This document shows positions 20,837 through 33,273 of a stretch of DNA of 64,000 nt, in pieces. How positions within the stretch are numbered: the stretch's first letter is position 1; each line of letters opens with the position of its first letter. Origin of the DNA: Neonectria sp. B-13 (Eukaryota > Ascomycota > Sordariomycetes > Hypocreales > Nectriaceae); assembly GCA_002682825.1 (NCBI GenBank), contig NOKP01000021.1, positions 558,001-622,000 on the forward strand, in the 5' to 3' direction. The notes beneath the pieces were generated by a model. The model was not told the origin of the DNA. It worked only from the letters and a program-made list of their open reading frames with translations, and made no database searches. Made by a program: the position numbers and the translations under genes.

Positions 20837-21649
20837 GGTGGCGGGTACAGCAGTGATAGGGTGTGAGCGGCCAGAGGTGTGAATCGGGTGTTCAGAGGAG
20901 GCAAGGATGCGTTGGCGGTGCGTTGGTGCGGTTCTGGTGGCTCTATCCGTAGTTGTGTAGTCGTGTTGGTTCTGTTTAGGAATCGTCGGCTGGTGGCGGG
21001 CGAAGAAGAAGTGGCGGCGGGCGATTCCTAAATTCGTAGCTCCCGAGCCACTGCTAGGGTGTCTCTGCCGCTATCGATAAGCCCGGGAGCTGGTCCGGTG
21101 TCATCACAGTGCCCGTGCTTAACAATCACGGAGCGGCGGCACCCAATTCACGCCTTTGCCCCACCAAGCCACTGTGTGATCTTCCGTCCACCCTCGCAAC
21201 CGGCACTGTACAAGCACCTGCTGGCCTAGGTCAGGAACCACGCCGCTCCGCCAACTAAATGCTCGGGTTCCTAATCCCCAATTTAACCTCCGCCTGACCT
21301 AGCAACCGCCAACTTCAGCTTCAGCAAGGTGCCATGCGCCCGTGACAAATGAGCGCAGTTGCGGTGCCTGGTCCAGGGCGACAACTCTCTGCAAACTAGC
21401 GACCACGCCTGTTGGATTACATCTACCCATTCGCCTCTGCACGACGTCGACGACGACAACACGAAACACGACACGTCCAGTTCGCTCTGGCTCTCTCTGC
21501 ATCCTCGCTCGGGCCTCACGTAGCCTTTCTACCGCCCTCCACCTCCCCTCGACAACACCTATACCTCCTCGCCGTTCTCCGTCTCCGACATCTCCAGCCC
21601 GGGGTACATGCACCGCTGATAGACCGGCCACAAGCGCCGAACGGGGACG
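20837..21649. other. Divergent promoter region of rtf2 and TOR
   Basis: No gene seen. The right part (21400-21640) is CT-rich and probably the TOR leader. An open minus-strand frame at 21299-21661 is only the reverse of that leader. Confidence 0.6.
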
Positions 21650-24600
21650 ATGGCGCAACAACAGCAGGTCGCCTTGGAGCGGCTCGACTACATCACACGG
21701 GGCCTGCGGTCGCGGTACGCTCTACTCTACACATTGCTGAACTTGCTCTGGCCCGCTGCTAACACGCTGTATCTAGGACCGCCGATGACGTGCGGAAGCG
21801 CTCGGCCATACAACTCCGCGAACTGGTCGTCGTGTGCCATCGAGGTACGCACCCAGCCAGCCCCGTAGCTATTCCATCACAAGCTGACAATTGTAGACCT
21901 GAGCCCCGAGCAGTTCCTCACCTTCTACAATGCCGTCAACAGCAAGATCAACCAGCTCATCACCCATGGCGGCGACTCCTCCGATCGAGTCGGCGGCATC
22001 TACGCCCTAGATGCCCTCATCGACTTCGATGGCGTCGACGTCGCGGTCAAATACACTCGCTTTACCCAAAATCTAAAAACGATCCTCCGCGGGAAGGACA
22101 TCAACCCCATGCAACCCGCCGCCATCGCCCTCGGAAAGCTATGCCGCCCGGGAGGCTCCTTGATATCCGAATTGGTCGATTCCGAGGTCAACACCGCTCT
22201 CGAATGGCTGCAGAACGACCGCGTCGAAGAGCGGAGATATAGCGCTGTCCTCGTCTTGCGAGAGCTCGCCCGAAACGCACCCACCCTGATGTACCAGTAC
22301 ATCCCCACCATCTTCGACTGGATCTGGGTCGGACTGCGAGACACGAGGCAGCTAATTCGCGCCACCTCGGCCGAGACGGTTAGCGCCTGCTTCCGAATCC
22401 TTCGCGAGCGAGACCAGGAGATGAAGCAATTGTGGATGAGCAAGATCTACAACGAGGCCAAGCAGGGCCTCAAGGCCAACACCGTCGAGTCTACCCACGG
22501 TTCCTTGCTGGTTCTGAAGGAGCTCCTCGAACAAGGAGCCATGTATATGCAAGAGCACTACCAGCAGGCTTGCGAAATCGTCTTCAAACACAAAGACCAC
22601 CGGGACCCCACCATCAGGAAGACTGTGGTGCTCCTTATCCCGGACCTGGCGAGCTACTCGCCAGCCGACTTCGCCAACGCGTGGCTGCACAAGTTCATGG
22701 TCTACTTGTCTAGCATGCTGAAGAAGGACAAGGAGCGCAACGATGCTTTCTTGGCCATTGGAAACATTGCCAACTCGGTCAAGAGCGCCATTGCTCCGTA
22801 TCTCGACGGCGTTCTTATTTATGTGAGAGAAGGCCTAAGCATCCAGTCCCGTAAGAGAGGATCCGTGGACCCAGTCTTTGACTGTATCAGCCGCCTTGCC
22901 GTGGCCGTCGGTCAGACCCTCAGCAAGTACATGGAGGCATTGCTGGACCCCATTTTCGCCTGCGACCTCACCCCCAAGCTCACTCAGGCCTTGGTAGACA
23001 TGGCCTTTTACATCCCTCCCGTGAAACCCACGATTCAAGAGAGGCTGCTTGACATGCTGAGCGTTGTCCTGTGCGGCGAGCCTTTCAAGCCTCTTGGGGC
23101 ACCCCAGCCAAACACCCTTAGCTCTGTCCCCATCATTGCCAAAGACGCAAAGGATCCCCAAGCCTACGAGCACCGCAGAGCGGAAGTGAAGCTGGCTCTC
23201 AACACCCTTGGCAGCTTCGACTTTTCCGGCCATGTGCTGAACGAGTTCGTTCGCGACGTCGCCATCAAGTACGTCGAGGACGAGGACCCGGAAATTCGGG
23301 AGGCGGCGGCCCTGACTTGTTGTCAACTCTACGTGCGTGACCCAATCGTCAGCCAGACCAGCTACCACGCCCTCCAAGTCGTCGGAGACGTCATCGAAAA
23401 GCTTCTCACAGTTGGAGTGTCTGACCCCGAACCCAACATCAGGCGCACCGTCCTGGCAGCCCTCGATGAGCGGTTTGATCGGCACTTGGCCAAGGCCGAG
23501 AACATTCGCATACTCTTCTTCGCCCTAAACGATGAGGTATTCTCTATCAGAGAAGTCGCCATCTCGATTATCGGTCGACTAGCGAGGTTCAACCCGGCCT
23601 ACGTCATTCCTTCGCTGCGCAAGACTCTCATCCAGATGCTGACGGAGCTGGAGTTCTCCGATGTGGCCCGAAACAAGGAGGAGAGCGCCAAGTTGCTGAG
23701 TCTCCTTGTGCAGAACGCACAGGGTCTGATCAAGCCGTATGTTGAGCCCATGATTTCAGTTCTCTTGCCCAAAGCAAGCGACCCGAACCCTTCTGTTGCT
23801 GCCACTATCCTGAAAGCCATTGGTGAGCTTGCTACTGTGGGCGGCGAAGACATCCTGCCCTACAAGGATCGTCTAATGCCAATCATCATCGATGCTCTGC
23901 AGGACCAGAGCTCCAATGCCAAGCGAGAGGCCGCCCTCCACGCCTTGGGCCAGCTCGCCAGTAACTCTGGATATGTCATCTTGCCATACCTCGAATACCC
24001 ACAGCTGCTGGAGATTCTTCAAGGAATCATCCGGACAGAAGGACAGCGAGTGCCTCTAAGACAGGAGACCATTAAATTGATGGGAATCCTGGGTGCTCTA
24101 GACCCCTACAAACATCAGGTACGTATTATCAACCCTTCTGCAGTCTCGGCATGAGACTACAATCACCTACCCGGAGTAAAGTTATGATTACTAACTTCCG
24201 AACAGCAAGTCGAAGAGCGGACACCCGAAGTTCAGCGACGCGTTGAGTCGAACCAGATGACGGACATCTCATTGATGATGACAGGCTTGACTCCTTCTAA
24301 CAAGGAGTACTTCCCAACTGTTGTCATTAACGCACTCCTCCAAATTCTCAAGGATCCATCGCTGGTTCAGCACCACGCTGCTGTGATCGAGGCCATCATG
24401 AACATTTTCCGCACATTAGGACTGGAGTGTGTTTCCTTTTTGGATAGAATTATCCCTGCCTTCCTACTCGTCATCAGGTCTTCGACTTCGACAAGACTGG
24501 AGTCATACTTCAACCAGCTGGCGACTCTGGTCAGTATTGTGCGTCAGCACATTAGGAATTATCTGCCAGAGATCGTGGAGATTCTCCAGGAGTACTGGCA

Positions 24601-27600
24601 CACCTCTCCGTCACTCCAAACTACCATCCTATCTCTCGTCGAGGCCATTTCGAGGTCGCTAGAGGGTGAATTCAAGATATATCTTGCCGGGCTCCTCCCT
24701 CTCATGCTTGGAGTTCTTGACAAAGACACTTCCACCAAACGCATACCATCTGAGAAAGTGCTGCATGCGTTCTTGGTGTTTGGGGCTAGTTCTGAAGAAT
24801 ACATGCACCTGATCATCCCCGTGATTGTGCGCACTTTTGAGAAGCAAGGACAGCCAACCTTCATCAGGAAGCAAGCTATCGACTCGATTGGAAAGATTTC
24901 GCGTCAAGTCAATCTGAATGACTACGCCGCCAAGATCATCCACCCACTAACAAGGGTGCTGGATATGGGAGACGCCTCGCTCCGGGTTGCGGCGCTGGAC
25001 ACGCTGTGTGCCTTAATTCAACAGCTGGGCAAGGACTATCTCCATTTCATGGGAACGGTCAACAAAACGATCAACCTACACCAGATTCAGCACCAAAACT
25101 ACGAACTTTTCGTCAGCAAGCTCCAGAAGGGCGAGGTGCTACCTCAGGACCTGAGCTCCGAGCATCGCTTTACCGATGGTTTGGAGGAGCCCCCTTTTGC
25201 AGATCAAGGAACCAAGAAGCTGGAGATGAACGCCATTCACCTGAAGGCCGCCTGGGACACAAAGGGGAAATCCACCAAGGAGGATTGGCAAGAATGGCTT
25301 CGAAGGTTCAGCACCACCCTCCTTACCGAGTCGCCCAACCACGCCCTGCGAGCCTGCGCAAGCCTCGCCAGCGTGTACCTTCCCCTGGCACGTGAGCTTT
25401 TCAACTCAGCTTTCGTTTCATGCTGGAGCGAGCTGTACGAACAGTTCCAGGATGAACTCATTCAGAACATTGAGAGCGCGATAAAGTCGGAAAATGTACC
25501 TCCTGATCTGTTGGGTCTCCTGCTCAACCTGGCAGAGTTTATGGAACACGATGACAAGGCCCTCCCCATAGACATTAGGGTGCTAGGCAGAGAGGCGGCT
25601 CGATGTCACGCGTATGCCAAGGCTTTGCATTACAAAGAGCTAGAGTTCTTGCAAGACCAGAGCAGTGGCGCAGTTGAAGCACTGATTGTCATCAACAACC
25701 AACTCCAGCAATCCGATGCTGCTATCGGTATTCTCCGCAAAGCCCAGCTGTACAAGGAGGGCATTCAGCTCCGCGAAACCTGGTTCGAGAAGTTGGAGCG
25801 CTGGGAAGAAGCATTGGCCTTCTACAACAAGCGAGAGGCCGAGGTACCGGAAGATCAGACAATCCCCGTTGACATTGCCATGGGAAAGATGCGTTGTCTG
25901 CACGCTCTGGGCGAATGGGAGGCTCTCGCCAGCCTGACCGGCAGCACATGGGCCAACTCGGCGCCCGAGGTTCAACGGATGATTGCTCCTCTTGCCACTG
26001 CTGCGGCCTGGGGCCTGGGCAAGTGGGATTCCATGGACAACTACCTCTCATCTCTCAAGAGATACTCGCCTGACCGATCTTTCTTTGGAGCTATATTGGC
26101 GCTTCATCGTAACCAGTTCCGCGAGGCTCTTTCTTGCGTGGAGCAGGCTCGTGAAGGTCTCGATACTGAGCTGAGCGCGCTAGTGAGCGAATCATACAAC
26201 CGAGCGTACCAGGTCGTGGTACGAGTGCAGATGCTTGCCGAGCTAGAGGAGCTTATTGTTTACAAGCAGTGTGATGAGAAGAAGCAGTCCATCATGCGAC
26301 GAACGTGGGAGACTCGACTGAAGGGTTGCCAGAGAAATGTCGAGGTTTGGCAGCGCATGCTTCGATTGCGCGCAATTGTCATCTCCCCTGGCGAGAACAT
26401 GCACATGTGGATCAAGTTCGCCAACCTCTGCCGAAAGTCCGGTCGCATGGGCTTGGCTGAGAAGTCACTGAAGCAGCTCATTGGCATTGACGCCCCGTTG
26501 GAGAGTATGATTCCCTACTGGACGGAAAGACAGAACGGCCCAGGACCTCGCAACACGCCTGCTCAGGTCATCTACGCCGTGCTCAAGTATGAGTGGGATC
26601 TGGGATTACAGCCTGCCAACCGGCAAACGGGTACCGCCGAGAAGACTCTCTTCTGTCTTCGCAAGTTCACCAGCGACACGGCTCATCGACTCGATGTCGC
26701 CAAGGCCCACTTGACCGCCCAGGCCGGCAACGAGATGAACATACCGACCGAGTACGGCTTCCAGAACCAGATGGACCCTGCGATCATGAGCCCGCAGACT
26801 CAACGCGCATTGTACGACCAGACGGTGCTGCTTGCGAAGTGCTACCTACGCCAGGGCGAGTGGTTGATTGCGCTGAACAAGGACGACTGGCAATACACTC
26901 AGGTGCAAGACATCTTAACCGCGTACTCGCAGGCCACCAAGTACAACCCCCGTTGGTACAAGGCTTGGCACGCGTGGGCACTGGCCAACTTCGAGATCGT
27001 GCAAGCGCTCGCCGCAAGAAACGAAGGCCACCTATCGCGGGCGGACCAGTCGATGGTTATCGATCACGTCGTCCCAGCCGTCAAGGGCTTCTTCAAGTCG
27101 ATTGCCCTATCAGCCGGAAGCTCCCTCCAGGACACGCTCCGTCTGCTAACACTCTGGTTCAGCCATGGAGGCAGCGCAGAGGTCAATACAGCCGTGACTG
27201 AGGGATTCGCCAATGTCAGCGTTGACACCTGGCTCGAAGTCATCCCGCAGCTCATTGCCCGCATCAACCAGCCTAACAAGCGAGTGCAGCAAACGGTGCA
27301 TAACCTTCTTGCCGATGTTGGGAGAGCTCACCCCCAGGCGTTGGTGTACCCTCTCACTGTTGCCATGAAGTCTTGGCAGAACACGCGTCGGTCACGGTCC
27401 GCTGCACAGATCATGGACAGTATGCGGCAGCACAGCGCAAACCTAGTTGCCCAAGCCGATATTGTCAGCCACGAGTTGATCCGAGTCGCTGTGCTCTGGC
27501 ATGAACTCTGGCACGAGGGGTTGGAAGAGGCATCGCGATTGTACTTTGGCGACCACAACATTGAAGGGATGTTTGCGACGCTGGAGCCACTTCACGAGCT

Positions 27601-29191
27601 TCTTGAGCGCGGGCCGGAGACGCTGCGCGAGATTTCGTTTGCCCAGGCATTCGGCAGAGATCTCAAAGAGGCCCAAGACTGGTGTCGACAATACGAGACC
27701 AGCCAGGACGTCAACGATCTTAATCAAGCTTGGGATCTGTATTACCAGGTTTTCAGGAGGATCTCTAGGCAGCTTCCTCAAGTGACGACTTTGGAGTTGA
27801 CGTACTGCTCGCCGAAGCTGCTCAACGCCAAGAACTTGGACCTCGCGGTTCCTGGCACGTACAAGAGTGGGCAGCCGATTGTAAAAATCGTGTCGTTCGA
27901 GACGACGTTCAGCGTCATCAACTCCAAGCAGCGACCCCGAAAGCTCAACGTCAACGGAAGCGACGGCAAGTCGTTCGCCTTCCTCCTCAAGGGTCACGAG
28001 GATATCCGCCAGGATGAGCGTGTCATGCAATTGTTTGGCCTTTGCAACACGCTCCTGGCTAACGACTCGGAATGTTACAAGCGACACCTGAATATCCAGC
28101 GATACCCTGCCATCCCGCTGTCCCAGAATTCCGGTCTCCTCGGGTGGGTGCCGAACAGCGACACGCTCCATGTGCTGATTAGAGAATATCGAGAGAGCCG
28201 TAAGATACTCCTTAATATTGAGCATCGTATCATGCTGCAGATGGCCCCCGACTACGACAACCTCACCTTGATGCAGAAGGTCGAGGTCTTTGGCTATGCC
28301 CTCGACAACACCACAGGCCAGGACTTGTACCGCGTCTTGTGGCTCAAGTCCAAGTCCTCCGAGGCTTGGCTCGAGCGGCGTACCAACTACACCCGTTCGC
28401 TGGGTGTCATGTCCATGGTGGGCTACATCTTGGGCTTGGGCGATCGACATCCCTCTAACTTGATGCTTGACCGTGTCACTGGCAAGATCATCCACATTGA
28501 TTTCGGAGACTGCTTCGAAGTGGCCATGAAGCGAGAGAAATACCCCGAGCGGGTTCCGTTCCGACTTACTCGCATGTTGACCTACGCCATGGAGGTTAGT
28601 AACATTGAGGGTAGCTTCAGAATCACCTGCGAGAATGTGATGAGAGTCCTAAGGGACAACAAGGAGAGTGTCATGGCAGTCTTGGAAGCTGTAAGTGTTC
28701 CCCGTATCCTCACACTTCATGTCATTTACTAACCCTGCGAAACACAGTTCATCCACGACCCGCTGCTGACATGGCGACTGACCAGCGCGGCATCGCCCAC
28801 CGGGCCAACCTTCAAGTCCGATCGCGAGACGGCGTTGGCTGGACCCGGTACCGCGAGGCCGAGACGCCAATCCATCCTAGACAGCGACGTCGCACCGTCG
28901 GAGCTACTCAACGCAGCAGAGCCGGCCGCGCCGCCGGTATCTCGGGCCCGGGCTCGCACCAACAGCTCGGCGGCGCAGGAAGGAAACCTGGTCAACGGGG
29001 TGCAGGAGGTGGAGAGCCAGAACGCCAGGGCCATCGAGGTGCTCGACCGTGTCTCGCAGAAGCTGACGGGACGCGACTTCAAGAACAACGAGGAGCTGGA
29101 CGTCATCAACCAGGTGAACAAGCTCATCATGGAGGCTACCAAACTGGAGAACCTATGCCAGCACTACATTGGATGGTGCAGCTTCTGGTGA
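21650..29191 (+). CDS. tor: TOR serine/threonine kinase, 2,427 aa
   Basis: Five exons: 21650-21714, 21777-21844, 21897-24118, 24206-28690 and 28748-29191; introns of 62, 52, 87 and 57 bp. Target of rapamycin, catalytic core of TORC1/TORC2. N-terminal HEAT repeats (to about residue 1200), FAT domain, then [19 protein letters not shown] (about 1875) with the rapamycin-contact Ser in [10 protein letters not shown] (codon 27533-27535). Kinase: [16 protein letters not shown], catalytic [20 protein letters not shown] metal-binding. The C-terminal FATC ends HYIGWCSFW. Length matches TOR (about 2,400). The first two exons are only 65 and 68 bp. A disordered Ala/Arg insert between kinase and FATC is common in fungal TOR. 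A single TOR copy is usual in filamentous fungi. Confidence 0.98.
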
Positions 29192-29559
29192 GGGGGACGA
29201 AGCGTGCTGCTTTCAAATGTAACGGATGGACAGATATGAGAGCGGAGAATGTCGCATTTGGAACGGCCAGCTAGATCAGATCATCACTACGTGGAGTTGG
29301 AGGGCCGGTCAGGGATGTCTCAGGGTTTTGGGACGAGGGGGTTCTGCGAGCTTGTGTTTTCCGCATTCATCTACTCATAATAGGGGAAAGATGTCGACGA
29401 CAATGTGATTTTTGATCCAGGATGATGAACAAGTCTAGCCAAGAATGCCATTCAGAAAATGCTTTCTTTAGTCGAATCAAGATGTCGATATATCTATATC
29501 TGTGCCAAGTGATTACATATAACCATTGCAACGTACAACAAACGCCGACCATCCTCTTT
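29192..29559. other. Convergent 3' flanks of TOR and glucosidase II beta
   Basis: Contains the two 3' untranslated regions. AT-richer than the coding DNA; no gene. Confidence 0.6.
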
Positions 29560-31409
29560 TTATAGCTCGTCCTTGGCCGGCGCCGCCTTGGGAGCAACGC
29601 CCCCCTCGCAGGCAGCCGGCGTGCCGACCTCCATCCTGTAGACGCACTTCTCGGCCTCGGCGATGCGCCACAACTCCTCGGTCTCGGCGCAGCCCAGCCA
29701 GACGTCGGTCCTCCGCTTGGGCCCGTTCCAGCAGACTTGGCCGTCCTCATAGCGCAGGACCATGCGGGTGCCGCGGCCGAGGCTCTTGCCGTCGAGACGG
29801 TCCTCGTCGTCGGCGAGCTCGCGGTCGAGGCGCTTGAAGTTGCCCATGTTGGTGCTGCCGTGGCCCTTCTTGGACTTCTGGGCCGTCTTGTCGAGCCAGC
29901 AGAGCTCGTACGTGTACTCGCCGGCGTCGGTGCTGACGCACTTGCCCTTGAGGGCGCGGAAGATGTCGTCGGGGCCGTAGTCGGTGTCGAGGTCGGCCTG
30001 TTCGCCGTCGAGGGCCTTGTTCTTCTTCGTGAGGTCGCGCTCCGAGGCTTCGAAGGCCTCGCGGGCCGCCTTGACGAGGGTCGACTCGGATCCGGGCTTG
30101 ACGTTGTCGGCGAGGACGCCGTTCTCGATCAGCCACACGCGGATGCCGCCGAGCGTGCTGTGGAGGATGCCGCGAGCGAAGGGTGGCAGGTAAGCCTCGA
30201 GGTTGAAGACTAAGAGAAAGAATGTCAGTGGCAATTTCATGTCCTGGCGAACGGGCACTTACGAATATCGGTGTCGTCGGCAGCCCCCTCAAACTCCTTC
30301 CAGTTGATACCGTTGGTCTCGCTGTCCTCCTTGAGAACACTGAAGATGTCCTCGTCGGATCGCTGCGACCTCTTGGCCGCCTCCGTGTCCTGGCGGGCAG
30401 CGTAGTCCTCGAAGGACTTGACGGCCGCCTTGACGCCCTCGTCGTTGAAGTTGGGGTTGTACTCCTCCTTGAACTTCTTGAGGATCTCCTCGAGCTCAGT
30501 GGCCCTCTCGCGGAGCTCGTCGCGCTGGTCGACGACATCGTCGAGGGTTGCGCGGAGCTCGCTGACGCGCGTCTTGGCCAGGCCAACGAGGACGCCCAGC
30601 TTGCCGCCGCCGCTGCCCTCGCCGCGGACAAGCTTGCCCTTCTCCTCCTGCTCAATATCGCGGAAGCGCTGCTCCAGGCCGGCCCGCTTGGTGTCTAGGG
30701 CCTTGATCTCGTCTCTGAGAGTGTTGATCTTGAGCTCGACCTTGCGTCGGAGCTCCTTGGCCTCCTTGATCATGACCTCCCTCTTCTTGGCGGCCTTTTC
30801 CAGGTTCTTTCGCTTCTCCTCCTCGAGGCGGCGGTGCTCCTTGCCGATCTCAGCGCAGCGGTTCTCGCACTTTACGCCGCCGACAGATTGGAACTCCTCG
30901 GAGCCGTCGCAGCAGAGGTCGTAGTCGCAGACGCCGTCGTTGACATAGAGGAAGGGCACGTAGGTACCAACGTGGCCGTGGTTGGCGCACCAGAAGCCGG
31001 GTAGGGCATTGGAGGTGTTTGTGGTGCCGGAGACGGAGCCGGGGAGCGGCTGTTCGGGGGAGAGAGGATCGAGGTTTGCGCAGGCGGCGGTGCCAGGTTC
31101 GTCGGAGCCGTCGGGGCAGTCGCACGAGTTGTCGTTGATCTGGCTCAAGCTCAGCTTGATAGCGGCGTTGGTGATGCAGGAGAAGGTCTCCTTGCCGTCG
31201 TAGTGTGAGGCGACTGCGGTTCGATTGCGACGTTAGCGGTAGTCCATTGCTGCCATGAGGCAAGAGACGGAGTGTAGGGAAACCAGCTGGTGATAGCTTC
31301 AATCAGCAGACTCACATTCAGGGCCGACGCCTCGGGGCAGACTGCCAGCAGCCGCCAAGGTGAAGGCGTAGATGGCGCTCAGCAGCGCCCAAGACGGTGG
31401 TTGTTGCAT
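29560..31409 (-). CDS. Glucosidase II beta subunit (PRKCSH type), 564 aa
   Basis: Three exons: 31316-31409, 30263-31213 and 29560-30209; introns of 102 and 53 bp. Non-catalytic subunit of ER glucosidase II, which trims glucose from N-glycans and retains the alpha subunit. Exon 1 encodes the signal peptide (MQQPPSWALLSAIYAFTLAA) ending GSLPRGVGPEF across the splice. Then come HYDGKETFSC and NDNSCDCPDGSDEPGTAAC, an LDL-receptor class A-like pair, and NDGVCDYDLCCDGSEE. A long coiled coil spans about residues 145-270. The C-terminal mannose-6-phosphate-receptor-like (MRH) domain has Cys at KCVSTDAGEYTYELCW and YEDGQVCWNGPKRRTDVWLGC. The protein ends AKDEL, an ER retrieval signal. All expected parts are present. 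Confidence 0.97.
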
Positions 31410-31929
31410 GTTCTAAGGAATTGGCTGTGAGGCCGGATTGCGAGACCGAAGAATTGTTTCACAAGCTTGCTCTCGCTCCCGTTGAGAGATGGAGTTGAGA
31501 GTTGGAAAGTTGGACGTTGGATTCGAGAATGAAATGGAGATGGAGCCAGGTCAGCGTCCGAAAGGGGACAGGAGCTTGCCCGCCGTGTCGGGGAGCGCTA
31601 AGGAGGCTCCGTAGCTCGGGGTGGGTACCCACTGTAAACTGGCACGAGCCCCCTAAATCCCGGGGCCTTTTTCGCGCTGAGACGGAAGCACCCAGCGCGT
31701 CAATGCCCTGAGCTTCAGCGCCACGATTCATGTCAAGAGGACGGTTAGACCCACCCGATCGCTTCATTGCCTAAAGTGGGGGGAGGCACCAAATATCTGA
31801 AGGCGGGGGAAACGAGAAAAAAAGTTGCCCCTCCATCAACACCAAGAAAAGGGTCTGTGACGCACGCAAAAGACGTTACAAAATATTCATTCGTCTCTGG
31901 AAACTGGACTCCAGACTTCTCTACAAATC
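31410..31929. other. Divergent promoter region
   Basis: Upstream regions of the glucosidase II beta gene (minus) and the CCNDBP1-like gene (plus). No gene. An A-rich segment near 31810 precedes the plus-strand start by about 120 bp. Confidence 0.55.
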
Positions 31930-33117
31930 ATGGCACCCACCGACGCCGAGGCCCTCAAGGCCTTGAACACGCTGATCGACACAGCCACGACGCTCCTCCA
32001 ACAGCTTCAGACTGTCTTGGGCGGCATCCAGAAGAATGAGAGCCCCAGTCAGAGCCAGAAGCCCTCCAGCGCCGAAATCAATAAACCCGACTCGACTTCC
32101 ACGACCTCGTCTTCGTCCTCTTCTACCGCCGCCATCGACGCCTTCGCTCTCGCCCGCGACTCGACCTCCCTCATCAAAGCCCACGCCACAAAGATTTCCC
32201 TCTTCATCATCAACGAACCCTTCACTCCGAGCGCCATCTCCACCGTCATCCGCCAGCTCATCACCGGCCCCATACCAGGCCTCGCCTCTTCCATCGAGAT
32301 TTGCGACTCAAACATATACACCAGTGTCCTTCGCCGCGAGCTTACTTGGCGGGCCCAAAGGGTCTTTGTCGAACTGGGTGGGCTGCTCCTGAGGATTCCC
32401 AGGGACGGCAAGATCCTCTCCGGAGAGAAGAAGGACTCGTTCGGGCCGGGTGGCAAGGGAAGTCTTGCCACAACTGGTTTACTGTGGTCTGCGTGTGACG
32501 ATGTCATCGGGCTGGCCAACATGGGCGTTGGCGGCTTCTTTGTCAAAAAGGCCGAGGAGTGGAGAGATACACTGAAGGATGTCATGGAAGAGATGAAGGA
32601 ATGGGGAGATGAGGAACCCGAAGACGACGACGATGATGACGACGACCAAGACGTAAACGAATTAGCTGATAAACTTGGGGAAACCTCCATCTCCGAGCAA
32701 GAGATGCTCGACGACTTCATGAACTCCCAGGAATCCATCCCGCGCAACGATCCCGACGGCATTCGACCCCGACTAGAATCCTCTCTCAAGCGACTACGCC
32801 TCATCGTCCTCCTCTACCAAGCCATTGCCAAGCGAAGATTCAAGAAGCTCCCGTCCTTCCCTCCCAAAACCGCAAACCACGATCTCCCCCAGCGACTCGA
32901 CACGACGGCCGAGGTGCTCCAACAGCTCCCGGACAAGTTCGGCGACCTGGCGGCTGCTTTCTACGACTTGGACCCCGAGGAAATTGACGAGGCAATGACC
33001 AAGGCCTTCTCGGATGCGACTGGTGTCAGTGAGCTTCTGAGCAAGAACTGGAATGGCGAGCGGGACGAGTTTACAGAGTGGACCGAAAAGTTCCAGGCAG
33101 AGATCAAGAAGACGTAG
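31930..33117 (+). CDS. Cyclin-D1-binding protein 1-like protein (GCIP/CCNDBP1 family), 395 aa
   Basis: Single exon. The N-terminal ALNTLIDTATTLLQQLQTVLGG helix (about residues 11-32) and a Ser/Thr linker precede an all-helical body: STSLIKAHATKISLFIINEP, then ISTVIRQLITGPIPGL, matching the GCIP/CCNDBP1 superfamily (human member binds D-type cyclins, a Grap2/cyclin-D interactor). A run of eight Asp lies near residue 230 in a disordered acidic segment. The C-terminal helices include ALDLDPEEIDEAM-like FYDLDPEEIDEAM. No signal peptide. In fungi its function is not well defined. Length agrees with the family. Confidence 0.88.
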   Translation: MAPTDAEALKALNTLIDTATTLLQQLQTVLGGIQKNESPSQSQKPSSAEINKPDSTSTTSSSSSSTAAIDAFALARDSTSLIKAHATKISLFIINEPFTPSAISTVIRQLITGPIPGLASSIEICDSNIYTSVLRRELTWRAQRVFVELGGLLLRIPRDGKILSGEKKDSFGPGGKGSLATTGLLWSACDDVIGLANMGVGGFFVKKAEEWRDTLKDVMEEMKEWGDEEPEDDDDDDDDQDVNELADKLGETSISEQEMLDDFMNSQESIPRNDPDGIRPRLESSLKRLRLIVLLYQAIAKRRFKKLPSFPPKTANHDLPQRLDTTAEVLQQLPDKFGDLAAAFYDLDPEEIDEAMTKAFSDATGVSELLSKNWNGERDEFTEWTEKFQAEIKKT

Positions 33118-33273
33118 CCAAATCAACTACAGATGGACGCCCTGCACTGGAGCAAGGGCGGTTTATATTGATACAAGTCCCGTGACCGTACGTCAGATGA
33201 TGATAGATGCGCCCATCACAATGTAGCACATGCTCAGGAGAAAGCAACCACCTACAGACCACGCGGGGTTCGC

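Noticed and set aside
27443..28495. 350-codon minus-strand frame over the TOR kinase domain
   Set aside because: Antisense of a highly conserved coding region.
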